A stretch of DNA of 64,000 nt from Proteromonas lacertae (lineage: Eukaryota; Sar; Bigyra; Opalinata; Proteromonadidae). The DNA is taken from positions 1 to 64,000 of the forward strand of contig NGBS01001164.1 of the NCBI GenBank assembly GCA_002245135.1, in the 5' to 3' direction. The notes under the pieces are model-generated. The model was not told the DNA's origin. It ran no database searches and was given only the letters and a program-made list of their open reading frames with translations. Positions 26,301 to 41,300 of this stretch are shown here, piece by piece. Position 1 is the stretch's first letter; each line of letters starts with the position of its first letter. The translations under genes and the position numbers were made by a program.

Positions 26301-29300
26301 AGTCTGATCATAAGCACCATACAGTTTAAATGATATTGCATCTCTTTCTTTATTGGATGATGCTATTCCATACACCCAAGTATTAAAACCACATATCTTA
26401 TCAGGCCAAGAAAATGTTAATACTAAAGGATTATTATTAACATTCAAATCTGAAACATAATATTTTGTATTTAAATCATTATCAAATGAATGTGTAAGAA
26501 TATCACTATTACTATCTGAAGAGTGTGTTGATTCAGAAATCATATTATTAGGATTTGTTGATGAATATATATATGTTTGAATTACTGAAGTTGAACCACT
26601 ATTCCAATGAATTGATGTTAATACAACTTTGAATGGATCTTTCATCATTGCTGATTCATCTGTATTGACTATCATACTGATTGTATTTGTTCCTGATATT
26701 AATAAACTACTGATAATTTCAACAACAATTGTTTCAGGATTAAATATACACTGTCGTGTTAGTTTTCCATTCAATGACACATATCTTCTATACACTTCAT
26801 TATCATTAACATATAATATGAATGGACAATCATATCTTATTTCACATTTCAGATATTGCATTTGAGTTAGATCACCTGGAGCTTCAAATGATTTACGATA
26901 ATAATATTTATGAATATCAATCTTTCTTAATGGGAATAAATTAGTAAAATATTTATCCCAATTTGACTCGCCAAAGTTCATATTCCAACCATCTACAGGT
27001 CTATATTGCGAATATTGCCATAAACTTTCTTCACCAATTAATACTTCAGGAACTACCAGTAAATATGTTTTACTTTGGGTATATAAATCAAGTCTTTGAT
27101 GTAACAAAACATCATCGTTATAATAGAGAGTAATAGAACTCATTATATCCCATGCACTATTGATTGTACTACCAATATCTACATAGAATTTCTTTGCATC
27201 AGTACAATATCCTTTCCAATCTTCGTCATTATTATACACACCTTCATAATTGACTAGTTTATTACCAAATGAATCTTGTACTTTTATTATCATCGTATTT
27301 CCACTTTCTCCACTATTTATTCTTACTCTTAACACACCTTCTTTACTACACTTTGTTGTTGTAAATGATAATATCACTGTTTCACTCCATCCATAATCAT
27401 TAACAGCCTTCACATTGATATTTGTTGATATAAAATCAATTAATGATTGTATTGCTATACATCCTGTTTCATTATAGAATGTAAAACCATTTGGAATAAA
27501 TTCTGATTCAAATACAAAATAAGATGCACTATTCTTTATTGTTGGACATATAAATAATGGTATTCTTAATGTGATAATATAAGATTCTTTATCATACACT
27601 ATAATAGGTCTATCATTATGAATTTCATAAGATTCTAAGAAATTCACATTTCCATCTTCATATTTATTATATCGAATCAATTTATGATTTGCTTGAACAA
27701 CGTAATAACCACCATGTAAGGAATGACTTGACAATTTAAATGTAAATATTCCATCATCTTTCAAACATTTCGTTATAGAGAATGATGTAAATGGAGATGG
27801 TAAAGTTAAATGTGAAGTTTTTGATATTGAAGATTCTACTTGAAATTCTAAATCATTATTACCTGGAATTAACGACACTCTCAATAAAGACATTCCTTCA
27901 CTACAATCAGTTATTTCAAATTGAATTGGTATTGATTTTGTACCACTTGGATTAACACATATAACATTATGTTGCTTGGAATAAGATTTATAACCCATTC
28001 CTTCTATATTACCATTATTACTATTAAAAGTAAATGGAATTGGTAAATCTGGTAAAACATAGAAATAATAATTTGAAGAATCAGTATTTGTATTGTAAAT
28101 GATTGTTGGTGAGAATTTGTGATGGATATTTGTTCCTATTTGAATTGATATTGGAGGATATGTAAAATCAGGAGGTAAAATATATTTTTCAATTCCAATT
28201 GTTATTTTAGTTTTAACTAATAAATCAGTATTCATTTTTCTGCTGTATAATATGACTGTATATTCTGCTAATGATTGATAAGTTACAGTTGGAGTTCCTG
28301 TAATTATACCAGTGAATCTATCAATAAATAATCCTTCAGGCAATTCTGGAGTTATTGAGAATATAAGATCATCATATATCTCTAAACTATAACTAATAAT
28401 TGGTTTTATTGGCTTTATTTTAACTTGAGAAACGAATGTAACTATTTCATAATCATAATAAAACTCATTTGGTGGTAAATGATAGAACTTTGTATCAACT
28501 TCAATATCTTCATTATTACATGATATTTCTAAATCAATAAATGGTAATTTATCTTTATTCATATTCTTACTAACTATATCTATCAGATGATAACCACTCT
28601 TTAATGGTAAGGTAATACTGTACTTATTTTCATAACTATTAAGACATAAAACTACTTTACCATCAACTTTAAGTGTAGAATCAATAGTTGAATGTAGATA
28701 GAATACATATTCCCCAAATGCATTTGTATGGATAAAGCAATGCCATTTATAGTAATCTACTTTAGAATATTCTAAATATATTCCTTCTATCTTATTGAAG
28801 TAAAATGGTAATTCTCTATATTGTCTTAATACCACACTATCATTATTGTCTTTATTATTATATATTTCAAATATTAAACCTTCTTTAAAATATTCTCTGT
28901 TCTTATTATTAACTACTTGAATATTAAACTCCACTTTTATTGTTGATAATTGATTCTCAGCAGTAACTGTATATTTCATTGACTTCTTTTCTTCTAATGG
29001 AATACCGCTGATTATACAATTATTATCAATTATCATTCCATAAGGCAAATCAGGAGATATTGTACAACTCTCAGGAGTTCCAATTAATGATAATGGAGTA
29101 ATATTAGATCCAAAACCAACATAAAACACATACTGATATCTTTCATATACTAATTGCTGAATTGGTTCATTGAAATAATAGAATGCTGAATCTGGAATTG
29201 CTACTCCTTCATTTGAATCAGATGATACTATTCCTGCATCTATATTTTCCCATCTTATTCTTATACTATTCTCATGAACATCATCATCATTTTCATCATC

Positions 29301-32300
29301 TCTTCCATTTTCTACATAATATAATATACCAAATTTGTGATAACCTTCTGATAGGTTAATATCAGTTTGATTCTTTATATAATTATTACTATATACTATT
29401 GGTATATCCATATTATCAATGAACAACCACATATCTGAATTAGCAGTAATATACAACAGGTAATATCCAGGAATATCTATTTTTATATATCCTTTCCAAA
29501 CAGCTAAATAGTTTTTAGTTCTTCTAATATTCTCTGGAAATACAAATTCATTTTTGTATGAAAAATCGCATAAATTTGAAGGAGAATATCCTTTTTCATT
29601 TACTATTATTCCTGTTGATAAATCATGCCAATAGGGTGAATAAGATGATATTGTATTTGCATAACTCTCAGATGATGAATAAATGCCTTGTAATCTACTA
29701 ACAACGAAGTTTTTTATAAATATCTTTAGATTAAATGAAACAGTAGAACCAACAGAATTAGTTCCTTCAAAATTGATAGTTGTTCCAATACCATTCAACT
29801 CTGTTGGAATTCCATATATTCTACCTGATTTTTCATCTAATGATATACCTTTTGGTAAATTACCTGATTTTATTGATATTTTCTCAAATTCTGTATTACA
29901 TTTAGGTGGTAATAATTCAATAGGTATATTCAAATTCAATCTTACTTTATTATTATCAAATGGATAACTACAGAATGTTAAAGCTTCAACAACTCTTAGA
30001 GTAAAGTCTTGTTCATTATAACCATCACTTCCTTTCATAAATACAACATGATATATTGTAATTAGATGGATTACTGTTGCTTTTCCTGATATTACACCTG
30101 TATTACTATTATAAACCAAATTTCCAGGTAGTGATGGTGTAATAATCACAGTATCTGGAGCAGTTTTACATTTCGGATTAATTGTTGAATCTTTTCCTTT
30201 TGTAATTGATATTTCTGTAGTATAATAACATTCAGGAGATTCTCCTAATTTACACTGAGAGTTATCCCATTCTGTCCACTTTATTGTATTAGAGATAACT
30301 GTACAAACTCTACTTTGTCTTCCTGAATAACCACTGTCGCAGCTTTTATATTCAATTCCATACAATTCTTTATTAGGGTTAGTACAAGAAGCAGTTGTAA
30401 CGCTTATGGTAATTGTTGCACTTTGTAATTTCACTTTTGATGATGTTTTATATGACGTAATTGTATAACTAATAGCTGATGTGGTTACAGTCAATGGAAT
30501 TCCACTAATAATTCCACTTCTCTTATTAAACACCAATCCTAAAGGTAAAGATTCAGGTGATATAGAATAAGAATCAACAACTCCATTAACAATTGGTTTC
30601 TTTGGTGTAATATGAGCATTCTTATAGAATGTGAATGCAGTTGATTCATAGGATAATGATGATGAATATGATTTTGCAATACAATTTTTTGTTATTGAAC
30701 TCCATGATCCAACTGAATTGCATTTTCTATTTTGACTTCCTGTTGTTCCTTCATCACAGTTTATTGTAACAGTATCACCAACCCTTGTGATTGGCCAATT
30801 ATTGTCTTTTGCACAAACACCAGAGGAATATAAATAATAATTCAATTCTGTCAATTGTAACTTTCCACAACCAGCAGTATCTGGACCTCTAAATCCTTTG
30901 AATTTTATACCAAAACCATTATATAGATATGGATCTTTTGTTATATCAAACTTGATTGATGTTTTTCTATTGGTTGTTGTTGTATATGATGTTTTTGTAT
31001 CTAATACTATAATATCTCCATTATCTTTTATTCCATATACTTCCCATGAAACTGGATCACTAGATGGACAATTACTTCCAGTAACAATCTCATAATTCTC
31101 AATTGGTTTAGCCATTTCATTTGGGAAATTAAATTTCATTTCTATTTCACTATCAGTAGTTGTATAAACTAATTGACTATCTCTATTTCTGTCTATAACT
31201 TTGTATAACTCATCAGGGAAATCATCATCAATACTTGAATATAATTCTTTTGATGAATATTCTGATGGTAATAATAATCCATAATTAAATGTAATAGATG
31301 AATCAATTTCATATTTTAATACAAAGGAGAATGGATCAACGAAACTACTCTTTTCATTCATATGTGTTTCTATACCAATTATGTTTATATCATTTTTAAT
31401 CCAATTACTTGACAAATATAACTTATGTGTAGAAATATCAACTAATTTTGATGAATATGTAGTTGGTGTGATTGGAGCAGATGATACAAAGTTCTTTGAA
31501 TATATAATCTTACCATTTAAACGTATAATTATTCCACTATCATATTTAATATCAACAACAGCATCTATTAAATAACCTAAACTATCATAATCTCTTGTAT
31601 ATATTCTGTAATATCTTGTGATTTCACTTCTACTTGGCAAATTGGCTAATTTATATATCTTCCAACCTGTATTAACATTAGTATACCAATCAGTTTCAAA
31701 TTGATCAGATATTTCCCATCCTGTATTTTCATCAATTGTAGTTGTATCTAAATTCAATATATCAGCAATAATTGTTCTTTCATTTTTTGATATATGATAT
31801 ATTTTTCTTTCTCTTCTTTCACCTTCAATTATGATATAACTATTATCATCCCAACTAGATTGAGATATACTACTCATTACTAAACCATATTCACCTGATT
31901 TAAAACACTTTGTAATTCCATATATTTCATATGAATAAAAACCTTCATAATATACTAACTGATTGCTTTTATTATCTTCAATTTGGAACTTAATTAATGA
32001 TCCGTTATTTCCACCTATTACTCTATATCCAGCTAATGAATAACCTTTTGAACATTGTTCAATAATTGTGATAGTTATTTGCAGATTAGTTGTACCAGCA
32101 CTATTCATACAAGTAATAGTGAATGTATAACTTCCTTTGACAGTAATAACACCAGATATTACACCAGTTCTTGGATTAACATATAAACTATTTGGTAATG
32201 ATGATGATGATGTAACAGTCATTATACTATTAGCAATAATTTGTGGAATAATGTTTATAGTTTCTGTCTTCACAAATGTAAATGAAGTTGAAGAATAGGA

Positions 32301-35300
32301 AATTGATGGTTTATTATGTGATGCTAGGTTAATTGATTTTACTATTGAAGTTTTATCAAATTCTTCATAATCTAATAAATAATCATTAACAGTTCCTATT
32401 CTATAATATCCATGCCTTTGCTTATTATTACTTATTGTTACTTTAATATTTGATGTTGGTGAACATTTACTCACTTTATATTTTCCATCTATTTCATGTT
32501 GATCTTTGTAATAAATAATATTTGAATTAGAATCTTCTATAGCGATAATAAATGATTCTGATGTTCCTCTATATTCTATATCATATAAATAACCACTATT
32601 TCTACATCCATTTATAGTCATTCTTAAATTAGAACTTACAGAACCACCAGCATTTGAACATTTTATAATTATATTCTGATTTGATATTTCTTCCAATGGA
32701 ACTCCACTTATTTCACCTGTTACTGCATTTAATTTTAAACCTAATGGAAGAGGTGATGATGATGAATCAATAGTGAATTTTACATTTCCATCTCCTCCTG
32801 TGTATGTTGGAATGATTATATATTCTTCTCCTAAATAACCAGCTGGAACTGTAGCATAATTCAAATTAGATGGACCAACCATTGTTTTTATTTCTATTGT
32901 TACAGTTGTTACTAGTTTTACTGTTCCAACATTATCAGTAACAGTAATAGTATGAATTATACTTGATGATGATGCTGTTGTTGGAGTTCCAGTGATACAA
33001 CCAGATACATCAATTGATAAACCATTTGGCAATGATGGTTGTACTGTATATCTTGTATATTTATTCTTATCAACTTGATAATAAACTGGACAATTCCTTG
33101 TTATAGCTTGATTTCTAATATATTCCATTTTCTTATAAGTAAATTCAAACGTAGTTGTAGGAATATAATAGATATTATTATCAATAGAATAAGTGATTGT
33201 TGGATTTGATATTTCTATATATTCTATTTCAATATGTGGATGTGTAGAATCGTGTTTCTTAAAGTAAGAAATAACTAAATTGTTATAACCTTTATGAAGA
33301 TTGACAATTCCTGTTGTTGTAGTTTTATAACCACATTGCGATGTATATCTTTGATTCTCAATAATCAATTCACAAAATGTATCTGATTTAATGATGAAAT
33401 AATAATCACTAGTTTTACTATTATACAAATATCCTTCCCATTTTACATAGAATTCATCATCAAAACTATTAGTCAAATCATTCCATATTAATTCATTATT
33501 TTTATGTGTAATAGTTGTGTCTATTTTCTCTACTAATGATGATGTATGACCAGGTATTTTGCATTCACTACCAATACTTACAACATAATAATAACTGTAC
33601 AAACCTTTAATATAAATATCATTACTGTTACTATCACTAATCACTAAACTAACTTGAAATGACAATTGAAGTAATCCTTCTCCTTTAGCTATTACAGTAT
33701 AAGTAGTAAATGGAAGTGCATTTGTTGGTTTTCCACTAATAACTCCATATTTATCTATATCTATACCATTTGGTTTATTGTTCCATTCAAATGATTTGAC
33801 ATAACCATATAACTTCAATCTATAACTTGAATATTTGCTTGTTTGGAATAATAACACAATATTATTATTATCAGTGTTAGTGAATTGAATATATTGAATA
33901 GGAGGTGGATATGTTAATAATGAATTTGGTGTAATTGTATTACTCATTATCATATCATTATCCATTAATAATAAATACTGACTATTGTGCTCATTATAAC
34001 TAATAACCACAATTTGATGTTTTCCTGTAGTTAATTCAATATCTACTGTTGTAGCTTCATTTGGCTTACTTTCTAATTTATATTTACTCATATCATCAAT
34101 ATATAAGAATGCTTTATCATCAGCACTTAATGTGAATGTTCTCCTAACAGTAACTGGTTCATTAATCATTGTATTCCATTTACCTAACACTTGATTGATT
34201 TGATTGTTAGTAAATTCACATACGCTTGAACTTTCACATTTATAATTCACTTCATCGGATATTGTAGTGTAAAAATCATATTTCATATTATTAAACTTCT
34301 CCAATATATCATTTGGATTATTAGTTAATATGTCGCTACTTTCATATGACCATTCTACACTTACACCATTTACATAACTATTTGTTATTTCATAACTTAA
34401 AACAACATCTTTATTACTCTTTACATTACTCAATCTTACAGTAAAACTACCACTTCCTGTAGATATACTACATATTCCTGATATTGATCCTGTTGTATCA
34501 TTAATCTTTAAACCATTAGGTAATGATCCGCTACTTATAGTTGCAGTTGAATAATATGAGTTACATTGAGGAGGTAATACATTGAAATAAACGCTTTCTG
34601 GAATATAAAACTTCGATTGACCATAAGAACAAGATGATAATGTATCATATATAATAAATGAAGCAATAAATGTAATATATCTTTTATCTATAGTTTCAGC
34701 TGTAACACTGTATTGTAAATCCTTTGTTTCAAAGGGAATTGTACCTGATATAACACCATTAGAGTTAATACTCAAAGTTGGTAATAGATTTGGATAAACA
34801 GTAGTTGATACTATTTTCAATGTACAAGTTGGAGTTGCTGTGATTGGACTATTTACTTGATATACTAAAGGATATGTATAAGAACAAGTAGGTAATTCAA
34901 TAAAATTAATAATCTCAAATCTAACCGTTTGTGTTACAGTTTGATCTTTATATTTACAACTAATCTTTATATCTAATGGCGAAGTTGTACCAGTTGGAAT
35001 AACACCATATATTGTACCATTATCTTCATCAATTTTTAATGTTGTTATTGACATACTTTCGAATGAATAAGATTGATATTGAGGTTTAGTAATAACATGT
35101 CTATACACGTTGTGATTATAATAGAGTATTTTTACATCATAATCTAATGCAGTAGGTGTAGTATCATATATACCAATTGAAATAACAAATGGTTCACTCC
35201 AACCATTTCTATTCTTCACTTGAATTCTGAAATCTTGTCTTTCAACTGGAGTAGATGTTTTGCCACTTATAACACCATTTTCAGAGTTAAACAATAAGGG

Positions 35301-38300
35301 TAAATTTGGATATATTTTATATTCCAATATTTCATTAGATGGAGTTACAGTTGGTTGTAATGTTTCTACTTCTGTGTCTTTATAAAATGTTATATATTTC
35401 TTTGGATATTGAATAACTGGTAATGATAATCTACATTTCGATTTCCATTCCCATTTTATGTCGTTATTTACATAGCTACATAACTTTTCATTTCTTCCTT
35501 CATAACCAGCTTCACATGCTTTTGTTACTATTTCATTTGGAGCAGCTCTTCCCATTCCGTCATTCTCATCTTTACATTCATAGAACACCAATTGAATATA
35601 AGCGTTTACTTTAATATTATTATCATTATCACCAGCTTGTATTGTTAAAATAACATCTTTATCTGAATCAAGATCAAGTTTACCTGATAATTCACCTGAA
35701 TCAGAGTTAATACTCATTCCAGAAGGTAAATTATTACTTGTTACTTTATAATTAGTGTAAGGAATAATATCATCTCCAACTGGATGTTCTGGTAAATAAG
35801 AATTATAGATATTTCTAATGAACCTAATATTCTTTGGATATGAAAATGATGATGGGTTATAGTTATATATTCCAATTGATATAGATGTTTCATTACTATA
35901 ACCTCTATCATTCAATACTCTAATCTTAAATGTTTGTCTTTCCATTGTTTCTGTTGGAATTCCTGTAAATTTACATGTATTTGTATTGAATAAAGTAAAA
36001 GAGGGAACAATTTGACATTTAGAAAAAGATTTACTGTAAATTATTGGAGTGATTGTGCCAATGTCTTTATTAACATAAAACGTCTTATAATTAGATGGAT
36101 AAGTGATAGTTGGATATTTCAATACACATTTACTATTCCATCTCCATACAGCATCATTATTTTCAAACACACAAGTCTTATTATTATAACCCTCATAATA
36201 TTCTTTACATTCTTTTGATTTTGTTTCACCAACTGTTGCACTGCCTAAACCATCACCTTTATCAACACATATAACATTACTAATTACTTTATAAAGTATT
36301 GATACTGAATTACTATCAAATCCAATAACTAAATTACCTGTTCTATCATTACCAGTTGCTTTTCCACTGATTTTTCCAGTATATGCATCAATAGTAATTC
36401 CAGGAACAACACTATTTATTGTCCATTTTGAAACATAACCATCCATTTTTGTTGGTTTATATTCAACTGTTTGTTGTGTATAAAATATCAATGTATTTCC
36501 ATTATTATATTCTACAGATGATGCTGAACAACTTGTAGTTGGTTCAAAGGTTGTTGGATCAATACAAATAGTTTCAACAACTTCAATATAAACACTAGTA
36601 GAATAAGTATTTGATGAATAATATGAATTATATAACGATGCAGTTACTGTATAGTATGTTTTACTTTTCAATTCATAGGGAATTCCACTAATCTCACCAG
36701 TTGCTGTATTAAAGAATAAACCTAATGGTAATTCTTTATCAATTGAATAAGATCTTACAGCTTTATCTTGTTCAATACTTGGTTTAGTATTTCCATAATG
36801 ATTCTTAAATAATTTCACACTTAAAGGATTATAAACAAACTCTTGAAATTCAATTTCTTTACATGTATTAATAACATCACTATTCCATCTCGTTTCATCA
36901 TCACAATATTTACCTTTAACTCCTGAAAAACCATTATCACATGGAATATAAGTTACTTTACCTGTTCCACATCTTGGATATACACCAGTACTTGGACAGA
37001 ATGAACCACTCTTGTATTCAGGGAAGAATTCACTTACTGCAGTTGTACCAGGATTATAAGCTTCAGTGATTGTAAATATATACGCTTCAAAGGCTAATTC
37101 TGTGTTTGGATAGAAATCATAACTTATACTACCTACTCCACTTAAACCAGAATCAGTCATTTCATGAATAAGAACTCTATAATTTGTATTGATATTATTA
37201 CCATTATTATCAGTTACACCATATACTTTCCAACTTTTAAAAGGATTATTAGAAGCAGGAGAAGTATATATTTGATAAGAATCAATAAAAGAAGCGACAT
37301 CTTCAGTATAACCAACTATAAATGAAGTAGGAAGTGTAGTTGTTGTAAAATCTGTTCCAATTATAAAATCTGTAATTTCACAAGCTGTAGAAGCTGAATC
37401 ACTTCTTGCACATTGTAATTTACTATAATCTTTAAACACAACACCACCTTCATCAGCATTACCAAATAATAAATCTAATTTAAACTCACCAACTGTAGTA
37501 GATGAACTTTCTGAATGTAATTCAATACCAACATATACATATTTACTATTCAAAGCTCTTGGTGAAATGATGAATGAATATTGTTTAGGAGTAGCAAATG
37601 ATTGATAAGCATCAGTTGATGATGATGTATATGGCATATTCCTTCTATATATTTGTTCACCATTTATATACACAATAATACCACTTTGATAGGTTATTGT
37701 TCCTTTTACAATATGTCTATCAGTTGGAAATGAATCGTAATATAAAAATTTCCTAATATAAAGAACTTTCGTCGAACTAGTTTGAGGTAAACCAGCAACA
37801 TCACTTTTAGTCCAACTATCATCATCTTGAAATTCAATATTCCAATTATTCTCGTAATCAATTGAATATTCATATTCTTCACTATCAGAATATAATATCT
37901 GCGGAAATCTTATATTATCAATTTGTTGTATAGTATTTGATGAAAATGAATAAGTACTAATTACACGATTATCACCTTTTATTTCAATATTTGTACTATC
38001 TGTAGCATCAACTTTTGATCTAATTAAGGTAGATAAAAATAGTCCATGAGGTTTACAGAATGAATAATACTTAGTCTTTGAATTATCTAAAACCATAACA
38101 CTATACACATCTTCATTTTCATATTTCAATTCAAAAGATAAAAATGAATCACTATTTGTAGTTTCAAATTTCAATGTATAAAAAACATCTCTTTTATCTT
38201 TACATTTATCAGTTACTCTTATTATTACAGTTGTTACTTCACTTTCACCATTACCATTCTGTCCAGTTATTTTTAATGTTAAATCACCTAAAGCAGTTAC

Positions 38301-41300
38301 TAATCCACTTATTTCACCTGTAGTAGAATCAAATGATACTGTTGGAGGTAATGAAGCAGGTAATTTAAGATTATAGCCAGTAACTCCATTAACAGCATAT
38401 GGTGAAACGTAGAAATTTGAATTAATAAGTGAATCAATAACTGGATGAATGTATATTATATCTGGTTTATCATTGGTTGGTATTGTAAATGGTATTTCAA
38501 CAAAATCATTACCAAAAAACATTTGACCTTTCGTATATAGAATAGAATTGAAATATATTTCATAATCTGGTCCTTTTAATCCATTATTAGTAATTTGCAT
38601 TACATATTTGGATGTTGGAGGAGCACAAATGACAAAATCATATTTTTTGTTCTGATGATGATCTTCATTCTCATATATTACTTCATTAGTGGATGTAAGA
38701 TCAGAATATTCCATCAATTTCACTTTAAATAAACTATCATAAGATAAATAGCTGATTGTAGTTAATATTTCATTTGATTTACATCCTTCTAAATTAAGTT
38801 TCCAATCTGTTGAATAGGTCTTAGCATAAGTAGTGCATAATATCTTTATAGTACCAGAAATAGATTGTTTTGGAGATCCACTAATAACACCTGTATTATG
38901 ATCAATCTTAAGTCCAACTGGAGCACCACCATCAAAATCAAATGAAAATACAATTGATGGATTTGATACTGTTGGTTTTACTTCGTACAATTCTTCACCC
39001 ATCTTTAAGGATACTTCTGGATATGAGAATGTAAATGGTTCTAAAGCAGGAAGAATTCTCATTTTCACACTAAAAATATAATGTGAATCTGCACCTTTAG
39101 CTGTTATTTTAAACACAACAGGACTAGCTATTACTTCATTTGGAGTACCTTTTATTGATCCAATACTATCAAATGATAATCCAGAAGGTAATGGAGGTTC
39201 TGATGTAAAAGAAGTAAATCTACCAACCCATTCAGGTGGATAAGTAATTATTGCATTCTCTAAGATTTCAATACCTTGTTCATATTCAACAGATGAATAT
39301 GTATAATAAGCTTCAGGTGTAAGATTAATATAAGAATGGATGAAATAGTTTGTTTCAGTGATTGCATTGTTATTACTATATTGTGTTAATGTGAAATTGA
39401 TTGTATCTTGATCTGTACCTTTCCATATATAAAAATCGGTGTTCAAAAACTGCGGTTCTTCAAAAAATGATGATTTTGTTATAGTTTCTTTAGAACACAT
39501 ATTCTTATTCAATATCGCATTACCACCTGCAATAATAGCAGCTCCACCTGATGTTTCTACAACAAACTGTATATTTGTATCACTACAATACAACATAGTT
39601 GTATATTTAACTGCCCATGAACCAAAATACTCTCTTGTCAATTCTTTTGGTAACTTTGCGGTTTTAATTAATTCTGTATTATCCAATGCTATTGCTTTAC
39701 TTATTCTTGGTGTTAATGTGTTAATATAATCTACATTAATATCATCACACTGTTTATTCTCTATGAGATAATAATCTGCAAACATTCTATAACTAGTAGC
39801 ATAACCACCAGCTACAAATGATAAGGCATAACTAGCCGTTACAGTTATAATAGATCCAAGTTTAGCTGTCACTTTAACAGTTAATAATTTTCGATTATCA
39901 ATGTTAATATCTTTACTATTCAAAGCAGTTGTACCAAAATAATGAAAATGAGCCATTTCAGTTATATCATTATCCAATGAAGCAGGTTCATAAGTATATT
40001 CATTTAATGTACCAATAGTAATTGGAGTAATCTTTACTGGAGCATCAAAATTCACTTTAATTACATCACTTTCAAATGTAAAATCTTGTAAGGGTTGAAT
40101 ATCAGCGTAAAACGGACCATTTTTAGATATATAAGCAAAATCAGCATCATTTGGACCTTTATATGTAGCTTCAATACTTTGTTGTCCACTTTGAGCGAAA
40201 CCTAAGATTCTAATAGGGTAAAAACCAGGTTTCAAATTAACTGTGTATGTTTTATACTCATACCACCATTCAGTTATTAACTTTGGTTCTGTCATATCAT
40301 CAAAGAATACTGCACTACTATCATCATAATTAGTTGAAAACATATAAGTACCTTCCGTCGTAGCTTCAAATAATGCTGAGAATAAAACATAATCTTCCGT
40401 ATATCTATATGCAGTTTCAGGCATTTCAGTACCAACATAATACAACTCATCAATAATTCTTACACCTGAATTCCAAGTTCCATCTACAAATAAAGAATAT
40501 GAAGGTTCTACAGCAAATGTATTACCAACATTCTCTGGACCAACTCTCATTGTAATACCTTTAAAATCATGAGGATTAACTACATTGATATTCAATGTAA
40601 TAGTTTCAAATACTGAATTAGATATATCTCCAATAATAAAACTAACTTGACATACTTCAGTTATATATCTTGATACTTTTCCTTTAATAGTACCAATATC
40701 ATTATCTAATGTTAATCCTGGTGGTAAATATCCATCTTTGATAATTATAGTAAACATAGGTGTTGTACAAATTGGTTTTTTAAACGTAATAGGCATTATT
40801 GGACTTATATAGACTGGATCAATAATACTATAATAACAATGCAATTCTTTAATTGCAGAAATTGTTGTTTTGGTAGTGGATTTTGATTGATCATTGAAGG
40901 TGAATGTGAATGTATATTCAAATGGTTGATATTCATATTTCAATCCATTCGTTGTTAAAACTCCATTAGGAAATAGTTTCATTTCAACAGGTAAACTAGG
41001 AGATACTGTAGTACTAATTACTACATTATTACATCGAGGTATGACAGTTTGTGCTAATCCAACACGAAATTGGATGGTTAAATCAAATTTACATGACGGT
41101 GATACAGTATCTGGTGCAACTATTCTAAAGGATATTTTGGTGGTTAATGTAGTTTGATATGTTGCAGATATGGTTGCTTCTAATTTATCATACAATTTAG
41201 TGGGAGTTCCAGAAATAGTACCATTTGTTGATATTACCATACCTTCTGGTAAATTTGATGAAGAGAAAGTATATAAATTGTACGCTGGCTTTATATCTGG

